DNA from: Siderastrea siderea
Lineage: Eukaryota; Cnidaria; Anthozoa; Scleractinia; Rhizangiidae
Assembly: GCA_964030785.1 (NCBI GenBank)
Contig: OZ034971.1
Coordinates: 32,154,304-32,218,303 of the forward strand
Reading direction: 5' to 3'
Length of the DNA: 64,000 nt
The number at the start of each line of letters is the position of its first letter. The stretch's first letter is position 1. The notes beneath the pieces were generated by a model. The model saw nothing but the letters and a program-made list of their open reading frames with translations. It was not told the DNA's origin and ran no database searches. Position numbers and translations under genes: made by a program. Below, one piece after another: positions 34,221-44,290 of the stretch.

Positions 34221-34537
34221 GAGAATAAGTCCATGGCTTATTTTTGATCAATTGTTGACATGAGCGATGGTGCGGATAACTTGGGAGATGTTGTGGTTGA
34301 AGCTCAGGATGGTGGTCAGACAGACTAGACAGAACAATTGTAAAATGACACCGATAGTGCGATAACTGATGGTGGAGAGGAACAAATAGCGCTTCAGTTG
34401 AAGATGTTGGCTTACTTGCACCTAGAATGAATGGTTCTTGTAACATCGAAAACTTACCCAAGGAAGTTAGAAGGAAACCTTCAAAATCGTTTTGAAGTCA
34501 TTGGCCGTTCTGTTCGCTGGTAAACAAGGGGGTTAGA

Positions 34538-34570
<33 letters not shown>

Positions 34571-34601
34571 ACGTGAAACACAAAATTTTGGATTTATCAA
34601 C

Positions 34602-34602
<1 letters not shown>

Positions 34603-34638
<36 letters not shown>

Positions 34639-34844
34639 TTTATCCAGGGAGCCCACTCGCCTTGGCGGTTTTCAGTGGGGCCCTGCAAATTATAATTAAA
34701 ATGAAAAATTAAAAGCTAAAAAGTAATATTACAATATAAAACTAATTTTAACATACTTTAACAATTAGATAGGGCATAATTTACAAAGTTTTAAGCTTTG
34801 CCTTAAAGGGAGACAATGATTTGCTGTTTTTAATGTCATTGTCT
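34603..34844. mobile_element. (ATA)n-headed insertion inside the Penelope-like terminal repeat
   Basis: (ATA)12 at 34603-34639 is joined to 'tttatccagggagcccactc', 'gccttggcggttttcagtgg' and AT-rich DNA. The microsatellite end resembles a retroelement 3' end in reverse. About 20 bp of the host repeat are missing, so no target duplication can be shown. Confidence 0.5.
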
Positions 34845-34866
34845 AGCCACCGTAAAGAGGTTGAAA

Positions 34867-34900
34867 GCTGACGTTTCGAGCCTTAGCCCTTCGTCAGAGC
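34867..34900 (-). ncRNA. Hammerhead ribozyme core of Penelope-like element
   Basis: On the minus strand the 34 nt hold all three conserved boxes in order: CTGACGA, then GAAA, then the cleavage triplet GTC before A. Stem II can form as GGGC/GCTC closed by TAAG. Stem I is GCT/AGC. Stem III is only A-C/G-T with no loop, the very short form described for Penelope-like elements, which work better as dimers. It lies in the terminal repeat downstream of the GIY-YIG ORF, as expected. Activity is untested. Confidence 0.75.
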
Positions 34901-35575
34901 GAATCAAGGAATTGTGGGTTGCACATGGTTTATATGGAGAGTGGTGGAGCTACGCTATTGGTAGGAACAAGGCAACGTGAAAAACAAGAATAAATTAGTT
35001 GAATGAAAAGTATTCGTTGACAACGTGGGGATTAAGTGTGCCGATTTGAAAAATGAACTTTTTTATTTTATTTTTACGGCTTTCCGTGTTACCTGGAGTA
35101 GGGAAAGGCCACAGATTGTCATGTGTTGCCTAGAATGATTGGGGAGGTTGAAATGTCGGGCGACTGGTTTGGATGCGTCCTTGTCATTTCTTTCAACGTC
35201 TCGTAGGTGTTCGCCGAAACGGTCGCCTTGTCTCCTCCCTGTTTCACCAATATATACCTTTTTGAATAAAGTGCATGTTTTGCAATAGATAAAATTTGAG
35301 GAGGTGCATTTAAAGCGATCAATGATTTTAATTGATCCCTTGGGTCCTGTTATTTTGTCCGCATTATGAATGAAAGGACAAGTGTTGCATCGTTTGTGCG
35401 CGCATTTAAAAGTACCCATTTGATCATCAGATTTAAGTACACTTCTAACTAGAAAGTCAGGGGGGACTGTGAAAAAATTCTTCCTGTTTCATTGTCATTT
35501 AGGAGTTATTTAAAGTTCTTTAAATTACAATTCTTCGTGGAGAATCTTGTAAACCGCAAGGCACTATGGGTCTTG

Positions 35576-35600
35576 TGTTGTTGTTGTTGTTGTTGTTGTT

Positions 35601-35631
<31 letters not shown>
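35576..35631 (+). repeat. (GTT)n microsatellite
   Basis: About eighteen triplets with one ATT, in the 3' flank of copy 2. A shorter, impure version sits at the equivalent place near 30975-31010 in the flank of copy 1, together with 'gcggccatctt' and 'aaacatgttgagttcag'. Confidence 0.95.
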
Positions 35632-35877
35632 GAAGTGGCGGCGGCCATCTTTGACAGCATGGCAACTTTAATAAAACATGTTGAGTTCAGAATAAATTAA
35701 GCAGAGTTGTGTTGCCATCTACCCATGAAGAGTACACTGCCTATTGGACAAAATAACAATTTGATTTCCTACACCAACTGTCAAAGTAAAATTGAAGAAA
35801 TCTCAAGCTTGCAGTATAAATGTTCAGTCATGTGCTTTAATAATCCATCACTTTCTTCAGCTGTTTCTTGTTTAAAT

Positions 35878-37508
35878 TTAAAGACTTGCCAGCCAGAACT
35901 GACTTGCTGAACTCGCTGAGGAAGTGCAACGGAAATCGGAATTGAATGCTCCGTAAAAACCGAAGTTATCTTCGTTTTTTATTCCCCCAGACTGTCCATT
36001 AAATTCACAACTTTGTTTATAGCCAAACCAGCTGTCAATATGAAGAGTCCAGCCTTTAACTAAACTGTACGCAGTAAAAACCGTGCAGTTAGCACACACA
36101 TTTCCACGGATGTTGACAAACTCGGAGTAAAGACAGAATGCTTTGGTAGCCAGTGGATCCACTAACAAATCAAAACTACTCAGTGATACTCACCAGTAAT
36201 CTCGGTAGTCCACGCCAACTGTCGGAAAATTACAAGTGGCTCGCCAGTGAGTGGAGACATTGCGTATGAACTTCATACGGGACATTGACAAACGGTAGGT
36301 GTTCCATTCAGGTGCATCCTGGTTGATTGGCATGTCGTAATGGAAGAAGGCTTTGCTCTTGAAGGTTTCATTGTTTTGCAAGGAGTGAGACTGGATCAGA
36401 GTCCATGTGGCACCAGGCTCGGAACCAAAGTCGCAGTAGACTGGGAATGAAACGTTCTGTTAGTCTGTAATGTTGTAGATTCCATTGGTTGTCACTTGTT
36501 TTTAGATCATGACGTCTTTGCATGATCGAGGAGGTAGCGCGACTTCACATCTGTGTCCCGTGTATCCTGGCGGACATGAGCAGCTGAATCTTCTTTTGTT
36601 GACATCACACAGTTCATAACACGTGCCGCCATGTTGACAGGGAGCGGTCTGACAACATTCGTTATGACAGGTGGGTTCAGAACAGGACTGAAGAGGAACT
36701 CCGTATGATAAATAAGACACTTTTCTGTAGGAATTCACTGACATTAAAAGGGTTACATTCAGACGATGCGTGTAACTCACAGACAATATTTTCTCACCAG
36801 TTGAAAAGGCGAAAGGGCTGCATTGGATAAAAGGCCATGAAAATATTGCGGATAACTTTCCTAAATTTAAACTCCCCCCCTCCCTTCCTCTGATTGAATG
36901 TGGTTTCTAAAAATGGTTTACAGCTACTAATGCTACTGCTCCACACACACACAAATTCCGACATCCCAGCGTGCCGATTTCTGTCCCAAATTACAATTTG
37001 GAAACCCAGTTTGTAAATGATGGCCTGTTTTTATCCATGCACATAGTATCTTCCTTCGCACAGCTCACTAACACGCACAGACCACGGTTGAGGTTAAACT
37101 CTGCAATTTGTTAAAATAACACTTACTTTCTTGTCGTAATACGCCCTGACTGGCTCATAATAAATTACTCCTTCCTTTTCTTTCAGTGCTTCTGGTGCCA
37201 GTTTTGTGTTTGCATCGTTCAGTTCGCAATTTTCGGTTTTGTTGATCTCGTTGAAGTTGAATGAGAGACACTGGCATTTACTCAAACACGTGTGAAAGCA
37301 TTCTTTCCAGATCGAAAAGTTCGGCAATGTCTCAAAAACGTAACCGTGAAGGGAAGAATTTACTTTCTTGTCGGTTTTAAGAGACAAAGACTTCTCAGTT
37401 CTCGCACGCTCCACTTGTACACTGACTGTTTGAAGAGTGTATCGAGAACATCAGTACAAGAAACAGCAGTAGAAAATTATGATCCTCAGCTGTATTGAAC
37501 CTGACCAT
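35878..37508 (-). pseudogene. PAN/EGF/fibrinogen-like copy 2, heavily disabled
   Basis: Exon 1 37508-37127 (ATG of MVRFNTAED, donor GTAAGT) and exon 2 36702-35878. Lesions seen: a 4-base insertion after GACE near 37405 that brings TGA; the exon 2 acceptor reads 'catacgg' where the other copies have 'cataggg', so AG is lost; TAA codons in the fibrinogen-like part at about 36508 (KDVMI*KQV) and 36462 (ITD*QN); TGA after RDYW near 36190. The remaining sequence follows the family, including TCYELCDVNKRR, CSCPPGYTGHRCE, NNETFKSKAFFHYDM and CANCTVFTAYS, and ends SQFWLASL. Clearly not translatable. Confidence 0.93.
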
Positions 37509-38060
37509 TTCTTCGCCTTTACTGCGTAAGCTGCCGGAGTAAGAAAGAAGATGGTTTATCAGTTGGGCAATGGTTAAACACTGATCGAATTCTAGGATGC
37601 AAATAGATGCTTTCTGTTTGTTTTGCTTCCAGCTATTTGCCATTTTGAAGTGGCTCAACATATCATTTTCTCTCTGCGGGCGTTAGTTCTGTTTTGATCA
37701 TCTTAACTCACAAAAAAGGAGAAAACGTGTCCTGGATCTCCGCAAACTGTCCATGCAAACGTTCCGCTGCTATTTTTGATGTTGTAGTTGTTATTTTTTT
37801 TCCTGGCTTTTTGAAAGAATGGAATGAAATTAACTAGTTATAATTCTTTTGTTTCCAACTGGCAAACAACTGAAGAAACATTAAAACACAGAAATTGGTT
37901 TCGGCGAATTTGCAGTAGGTTTTCCCATGACCTTATTATTTCTCATTTGGTTATGACTACTCTCTTTATTTGCAAATGAAAGTTTTCCAACAGGTCATAA
38001 ACACTTAAAAACCTGCACAAACAAATAGATCGAGGTTGGAACTGTTTTCCTCATTAAAAA

Positions 38061-38323
38061 AATGTCTAAATAATGAAGGGCTTTTGCTAAAGAAAACTGC
38101 ATACTTCTCGCTTAGCGAACTTAATTTTAAAATGTCAAAACAATAAACGGCTTTCACTCACAAAAACTGCATATTACTCGCTTAGCGAACTTAATTAGAA
38201 AATATCCAAACAATAAAAGACCTTCACTCACGAAAATTGCATATGACTCGCTCAGCGAACCTAGTTAAAAAATGTCCAAAGAATAAAGGACTTTCACTCA
38301 CGAAATTGCATATTACTCGCTTA
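38061..38323. repeat. 63-bp tandem repeat, about four units, upstream of copy 2
   Basis: Units of 'aatgtccaaacaataaa' + 'ggctttcactcacgaaa' + 'ttgcatattactcgcttag' + 'cgaacttaatta'. Two to three units of the same repeat stand at 44157-44290, upstream of copy 3, in the same orientation and at a similar distance. The array therefore predates that duplication and has since changed in unit number. Confidence 0.88.
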
Positions 38324-38644
38324 CAACTGGAATTGTCTCGGGCATTCCCTGACAAACTACACGAAGCGTAATATAGAACAAATGCCAAACCAAGCCACTC
38401 GTTTAGAGCGTACTTTATACGCTATCTTTTACAGGATAATTTGCTTGTGACGAGCGCAGGACCTTTGTGTTGGAGGCTAACAAAAATAGTGATCAAAGTT
38501 GAGAACAGTTTAGAATAAAAAGTTTGATGGAAATAAAACTTCGATCTATAGCATTCTACATCTTCAGTTAGGCAGGTTAGGTGTCCACAATTAGTAGAGG
38601 GGACTTTTCCCCTCAGCTACTACAGTTTTTGACACGTTAATAAA

Positions 38645-38645
<1 letters not shown>

Positions 38646-38740
<95 letters not shown>
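38646..38740 (+). repeat. (TTA)n microsatellite
   Basis: About thirty TTA triplets with one interruption. Absent from the corresponding upstream region of copy 3 near 44545, where the neighbouring text 'cagcagtgtggccaaacgaa' is otherwise conserved. Confidence 0.97.
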
Positions 38741-38743
<3 letters not shown>

Positions 38744-39162
38744 CAGTGTGGCCAAACGAATTCAATGTATGAGTCGCGATATTGGGATCGTGTGCATGTC
38801 CACCCCTTAATGTTTTCAGGTTTAATCTACGATGTTATAACTCGTTCAACATTGCTGAGCTCACGCTGCGCCATAAAGTCCATTCAACATCAATCAGTTG
38901 AAGGGCCATTGTCACGGAAAGTTTCACGTCTTTGTGTGAAAAAATGAGTTGAAATTCAAATTAAATACCTTTTCTCTTACATGAAATGCTCATAGAACAT
39001 CAAGAGGAAGAAATCGAATGATTTTGTCAAAGAAAGAACAAGTCATTGCCAGTTTCTGGCGATTTTTCCAAGAACAAAAGGGAAACTAGAAAACATTAGC
39101 CTATTGTTTTCAAGCTAATATAAAAACGTTTAAACCAGATGTAAAAGTTTAAAAAAACAACA

Positions 39163-39455
39163 AAATTTTCGACCGCCTTTTGCGGTCTTCTTCAGGATTG
39201 ACTCTGCAAGCGGAACTGGAGCAAATATATAAGACATTATTGTTCGCTGTCCCCTAGGGAGGCAATCAGTGACGCATAAACCCTTGGAAAGCGTGCTCTT
39301 TCATTGACAGAATTTTTGTCCAGGAATGAGTGCAACGATTCTAGAAATAACCTTTTGTTCTTGTTATTCACGCCTGTTTCCAGAATGTTCGCATAATTAG
39401 GGTGTATATCATTGCCGGTGATTTCGGCATGTTGTTTTAACCGCGGAGCCAGCAT
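39163..39455 (-). mobile_element. Penelope-like element 3' fragment (C-terminal end of endonuclease ORF)
   Basis: Minus-strand frame with HAEITGNDIHPNYANILETG, NNKNKRLFLESLHSF and NERARFPRVYASLIASL, the pattern that follows the GIY-YIG core in Penelope-like ORFs. It is followed by 'agaagaccgcaaaaggcggt' in the 3' UTR. The 5' edge abuts an inverted 40-bp copy of its own sequence (39460-39500). Different subfamily from 34522-35463. Confidence 0.65.
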
Positions 39456-39499
39456 TCCCAGCTACGATATACACCCTAATTGGGCGTGAATAACAAGAA

Positions 39500-40010
39500 C
39501 CAAGGGGTTAAATCCTGTAGGTTAAATCTTTCTCTAAATTTTCTCGCTAAATCCTAAATCTCTATATCCTAAAGGTTAAGTCCTCTAGGTTAAATCCTCT
39601 CCAGGAGACCATGAATCCCCAATTAGCTATCTTGGGAGATACAATCCCCTTGGGTTCCGTCGCGGGAGGTGATGCTCGTCTCTAGGGATTCATAATCCCC
39701 TAAGGTGCTACCTGAGTGTTGAATCCTTTCTGTGAGATCCCCCAGGCTCCTGTTTGAAAAGTGATAATTCTCCTGGGGGTCATGATACCAAGGTACTATA
39801 GGAGTATTGATAATTCTCTCCAGGAGGTCATAATTTCCTCGGGGTGGATGACTCACATATTCACATATTTCCTTCAGGCACAGAGAGGCGATAATCGTCT
39901 GTACGTAGGAAGTCCAATCCCGAAGGTTCAGTAAGTGAGTTCTGGTAGTCTAAAGCCGGTAATGGGTGATATGTATGAAAGGACTTCATCCTAGACCCAT
40001 GCTTATTACA
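39500..40010. repeat. Degenerate repeat of 'taggttaaatcct' / 'aggattcataatcccc' type
   Basis: Multiple diverged words 'taggttaaatcct', 'ctaaatcctaaatct' and 'tcctgggggtcatgata', often in opposite orientation. 'ttaggttaaatcctt' also occurs at 46578, just upstream of copy 4. No gene. Confidence 0.5.
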
Positions 40011-40149
40011 ATGAGTGTTGTTAGACAAGTCACCTAAAAACAAGCATGATCGAAATACTCTGCAAGTCTAACACTATTTATTGATATGGATGGGAATAGA
40101 TGTTCCTTTGTCCTTTAGAAACTCTTGTACAGTAAATACAAATACAAAA

Positions 40150-40322
40150 CACTGCTGAAATAGAGCATCTGGACTAGTAACCAGAAGGTCATAGGTTCGA
40201 CTCCTGTTGGGAGAACTCGGATTTTTTTTCCGAGCCGCCTGTGTCATTACTGATTAAAACATCTTTCTCATATGTTCACCAGGCTTAAAATTCACCATCA
40301 CATTTATATCACTGCTGAAATA
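40150..40322 (+). mobile_element. tRNA-Thr-like SINE with 13-bp target duplication
   Basis: CACTGCTGAAATA at 40150-40162 and 40310-40322 flanks a 147-bp insertion. The insertion starts inside a tRNA-like head: 'ctgga' + loop 'ctagtaa' + 'ccag' gives an AGT anticodon (Thr), followed by variable region and box B 'ggttcgactcc'. A short tail with 'ctcggattttttttccgag' follows. The box A end is cut off. Active-type SINE insertion by its clean duplication. Confidence 0.8.
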
Positions 40323-40570
40323 ATTGACTAAAAAGCTAAACGTCTATGTATCAATGTTAACAACGCAATCACCGACAACGCTGAAAATCTCGCAGAGAGC
40401 AATAAACCAGTGGTTGGGAATATATATTAAAACAAAAAAAAAGTGAAAAACTAAGATGGGTTGCACATGATTTTATTATTGACTTTGCTGTTTATAATGG
40501 TAGTTTTGTGGCTGCCACCTAACTAAAATGTTAGGAAGAGAAACAAAAAAAATGCTATGGGATAAACAAA

Positions 40571-40627
40571 TGCCCTCACGACACTCGATCTGATTGAAAG
40601 TGGTGTAACCACTGAGCTACCGAGGCA
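40571..40627 (-). repeat. tRNA-like remnant
   Basis: Minus strand 'gcctcggtagctcagtggtt' is a good box A region, but box B is degraded. Probably a tRNA-derived repeat head. Confidence 0.4.
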
Positions 40628-41236
40628 ACTAAAGCACAGTGTTTGGAAATAAACTCAAGGGAACACTGATCACTTCGGGACTCGTGCGTAATGGCTTGTA
40701 ACTTGAAGACCAACCGTTTGTTGTTACAGGTACATCAGTGATGTCTCGATATGGCACAACAAAAGGTCTTTCAGGTTATCTCCTAGAAGAAACACTTTAT
40801 AATCTGGACGACGTTTTGGTTTCATGAGAAATACGTTTAAATCTTGATGCATTTTTTTATTATAATCATTTTACTGGTAAAATTGTCTAACACCAAGAGA
40901 TTCCATCAAACAAATCAAAATAGACTTTTCACTGACAAGAATGCGCCTTGAAAGGGTTACTCTTTCGACCTCTCGAGTAACAATCTTAAGCGTCTGCTCG
41001 CACGACGAAACGCCGAAAGTAGCAAAAAAGCAATGGCTACCAGTCAGACTGAACACAACGGGACCTCATGATATCATAACCCTAACTTCTAAGTTGAGGA
41101 CCAGGCCCTAACACCCGGTTTCATGTGTTTCTTCGCTCGCCGTATTTATAATTTCAAGTTCATTTGTGCGCTAGCTTGAAATTTTAGTGACTTAATAAAT
41201 ACACTAAGAAAGATGTAATATTCAGTATGTGACGAG

Positions 41237-41444
41237 CCAACCTCGTTCCTAGGGCTTTCTCTGTATTCAAAATGGCGGGGCGGGCGGAGAAGACGGTGAT
41301 AGGATTTAGGCATTTTCGAACGTCCTACAACTGCTCGGCTGTCCTTCTGGACGTTAGGGTTTAGGAACAACCGCGGAGAAGCAGGAGAAACGCCCGCCCA
41401 CCCCGCCATTTTCAATGCAGAGAAAGCCCTGGAAACAAGGTTGG
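41237..41444. mobile_element. MITE inserted in the duplicated 3' flank of copy 3
   Basis: 208 bp with arms 'ccaacctcgttcctagggct' + 'ttctctg.attcaaaatggcgggg' and their complement at 41394-41444. The matching flank of copy 1 (30370) lacks it, so it arrived after the duplication. Confidence 0.82.
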
Positions 41445-41994
41445 TCCCGAGCGTGGAACCTCGAACACCGCTTGGTTGCTCTGACAACTTAGCTACTTGG
41501 ACTTCTTACCGCAATTACAATTAACATGTTCCTTTCTTTATCAGTCAACAAATCATCACACAGATCATCTGGACACCCGCGTTTGTTTTCTCCTACAATG
41601 GTTAAACACTCAAAGACAACTACATAGAAAATCACCGAACTATTTTGAAATATAAAATTATGTTTAAGAAGAATTTCCCATTAAAAAAATGGACTTAGAT
41701 CCTCTACCATCGCCCCTAATGCTAATAGTCTATGGACAAGTGCTATGCCTTACCTAATTTTTTTCTACACTGAATATATTTCGAAATGGTTTGCACCACT
41801 ACCGATTTTAGAAGGTGACATCATCGTAATAAAACAGACTAAACAGGTGACGGACTGACAATGGCATATGGACGTCTCTACCTATTTGACAAAATAACTG
41901 TTTGATTTTCTACACCAACTGTCAAAGTAAAGCTTGCAGTATAATTGTTTAAATATTGGGTTTCAATCCATCACCTTCATCAGCTGCTTGTTGT

Positions 41995-43549
41995 TTAAAC
42001 TTGAAGACTTCCCAGCCAGAACTGACTTGTTGAACTGGCTGAGAAAGTGCAACGGAAAGCCGGATTGAAAACATCGTAGAAACCGAAGTTATCTTCGTTT
42101 TCTATTCCCCCAGACTTTCCATCAAAATTACAACCCATTTCTGGGCTATACCAGCTGTCAATATGAAGAGTCCAGCCGTAAACTGAACTGTACGAAGTCC
42201 AAACCGTGCAGTTAGCACACAAATTTCCACGGACGTTGACAAGCTCGGAAAAAAGGCAGAATATGTCTGTGGGTGGCTCCATAAGCAAAAACGAACTTTC
42301 CACTGACACTCCCCAGTAATCTCGGTAGTCCACGCCAACTGTCGGAAAATTACAAGTGGCTCGCCAGTGAGTGGAGGCATTTTGAAGGGACTTCATGCGG
42401 GACATTGACAGACGGTAGTTGTTCCATTCAGGTGCATCTTGGTTGGTTGGCATGTCGTCATGGAAGAAGGCCTTGGTCTGAAACGCCTCGTTATTTTGAA
42501 AAGAGTGAGACTGGATCAGAGTCCATGTGGCACCAGGTTCGGAATCAAAGTCGCAGTAGACTGAGAATAAGATGTTCTGTTGGTGCATAATGTTGTAGAT
42601 TCCATTGGTTGTCACTTGTTTGAAGATCATGACGTCTTTGCATGATCGAGGAGGCAGCACGATGTGACACCTGTGTCCCGTGTATCCTGCTGGGCATGTG
42701 CAGTTGAATTTTCTTTTGTTGACGTCACACACCTCACGACACGTGCCGCCATGTTGACCTACAGGGGGCGGTCTCACATTTGTTATTACAGGTGGATTCA
42801 GAACAAGACTCGAGAGGAACTCCCTATGGTAAATAAGACACTTTTCTGTAGGAATGCACATTCATACGATGCGTGTAATTTTCTCAGCAGCATGGGGCAT
42901 CTTACATCAGTACTTTACAGTTGCTTTGGATAAAAGGCCACGAAAATATTGCAGAAAATTTTCGTAAAATTAAACCTGCCTTCACTATGATTGAATATTG
43001 TTTTTGACAAATATTTATAACTAATTAGGGTATTCTACACACACGAACTCTGACATAGTAGCGTACCAATTTCTGTCCCAAATTACAATTTAGATACCCA
43101 GTTTGTAAATGATGGCCTGTTAAATATGAACATTGATGTTCTCTCGGGCAGCTCACTAAACACTAAACACTTACTTTCTTGTCGTAGTATGTCCTGCCTG
43201 GCTCGTAACAAGTGACTCCTTCCTTTTCATGAAGTGCTTCTGGTGCAAGTTTTGTGTTTGCATCGTTCAGCTCGCAGTTTTCGGTTTTGGTGATCTTGTT
43301 GAAGTTAAATGAGAGACATTAGCATTTACTCAAGCACGTGTGAAAGCATTCTTTCCAGATCGAAAAGTTCAATGTCTCAAAAACGTAACCATAAAGTGCA
43401 GAATTTACTTTCATGTCGGTTTTAGGAGACAAAGACTTCTTCTCGCACGCTCCACTTGTACACTGACTGTTTAAAGAGTGTATCGAGAACATCAGTACAA
43501 GAAACACCAGTAGAATATTACGATCTTCAGCTGTGTTGAACCTGAACAT
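41995..43549 (-). pseudogene. PAN/EGF/fibrinogen-like copy 3, nonsense codon and 4-base insertion
   Basis: Exon 1 43549-43175 (375 nt, frame length preserved) and exon 2 42823-41995, acceptor 'accatag'. Exon 1 reads MFRFNTAEDRNILLVFLVLM, then QCTSGACEKKSLSPKTD, but TAA replaces CAG in CLSKCQCLS (43319-43321). Exon 2 has one Cys codon deleted at NKC-CET and a 4-base insertion in the EGF-like part near 42760, so the frame from the acceptor does not reach the fibrinogen-like part. Beyond this point the sequence is open for 250 codons and keeps SCKDVMIFKQVTTNGIYN, THWRATCNFPTVGVDYRDYW, CANCTVWTSYS and SQFWLGSL. The long intact 3' frame suggests recent inactivation. Confidence 0.88.
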
Positions 43550-44156
43550 TTCTTCGCCTTTACTGCGTAAGCCGCCGGAGTAAGAAAGCAGATGGTTCAT
43601 GACACAAAAGTCAGTTGGGCCATGGTTAAACAGCTATTGAATTCAACAATGCAAATAGATGCTTTCTGTTTATTTTGCTTCTAGCTATTTTCCATTTTAA
43701 GTGGCTCAACATATCATTTTTCCTCTGCGGGCGTTAGTTCTGTTTTGATCATCATAACTCACAAATAAGGAGAAAACGTGTCCTGGATTTTGGATTTACG
43801 CAAACTGCCCAATGCACACTTTCCGCTGCTATTTTTTATGCTGTTGTTGTTTTTTTTTTCCTGGCTTTTTGAAAGAATAGGAAAAAAATGATCGAATCCT
43901 TGAATCGAATCCAATTGTTTTGCTTCCAACTGGCAAACAACTGAAGAGACATTAAAACACAGAAATTGGTTTCGGCTAATTTACAGCAGGTTTCCCCATG
44001 ACCTTATTATTTGTCATTTGGTTATGTTTACTCTCTTTATTTGAACACTTATATGCTTGCGTCTCTTGGTCATTCTTGTAGCGAGTTTTTTAAAACAAAA
44101 CAGAAAACCTGCACAAACAAATAGATCGAGGTTGGAACTGTTTTCCTCATTAAAAA

Positions 44157-44290
44157 AAATGTCCAAGTAACAGAAGGCTTTCACTCACGAAAGTTGCGTA
44201 TTACTCGCTCAGCGTATTTAGTTAAAAAATGTCCAACCAAAAAGGGCTTTCACTCACGAAATTGCATATTAGTCGCTTAGTGAACTTAAT
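44157..44290. repeat. 63-bp tandem repeat, short array upstream of copy 3
   Basis: Two units of the repeat described at 38061, for example 'ggctttcactcacgaaattg' and 'catattagtcgcttag'. Confidence 0.85.

Larger units (their letters stand above)
34522..35463 (-). mobile_element. 5'-truncated Penelope-like element with GIY-YIG endonuclease and hammerhead-bearing terminal repeat
   Basis: The ORF (about 35463 to 35063, - strand) starts mid-protein with DFLVRSVLKSDDQ and continues GTFKCAHKRCNTCPFI, FKCTSSNFIYCKTC, KKVYIGETGRRQGDRFGEHL and a His-rich HFNLPNHS. This is the Cys-rich linker and GIY-YIG (YIGETGRR) module that follows the reverse transcriptase in endonuclease-plus Penelope-like elements. 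The reverse transcriptase itself is absent. Downstream on the minus strand come 130 bp of 3' UTR, the hammerhead core (34900-34867), the 'ggtgg..' module and the terminal 'tttcacgtccccaccgatgc' module, ending near 34522. The terminal modules recur at 2170 and 51160. An unrelated (ATA)n-headed sequence interrupts the terminal repeat at 34603-34844. Confidence 0.85.

Noticed and set aside
5812..38740. CRISPR arrays
   Set aside because: The repeats are microsatellites or minisatellites without spacer-repeat structure, in a eukaryotic genome.
42755..42765. 4-base insertion in copy 3 exon 2 acting as a new splice acceptor ('cccctgtag')
   Set aside because: It resembles an acceptor, but joining the phase-0 donor there leaves the wrong reading frame for the EGF-like part.
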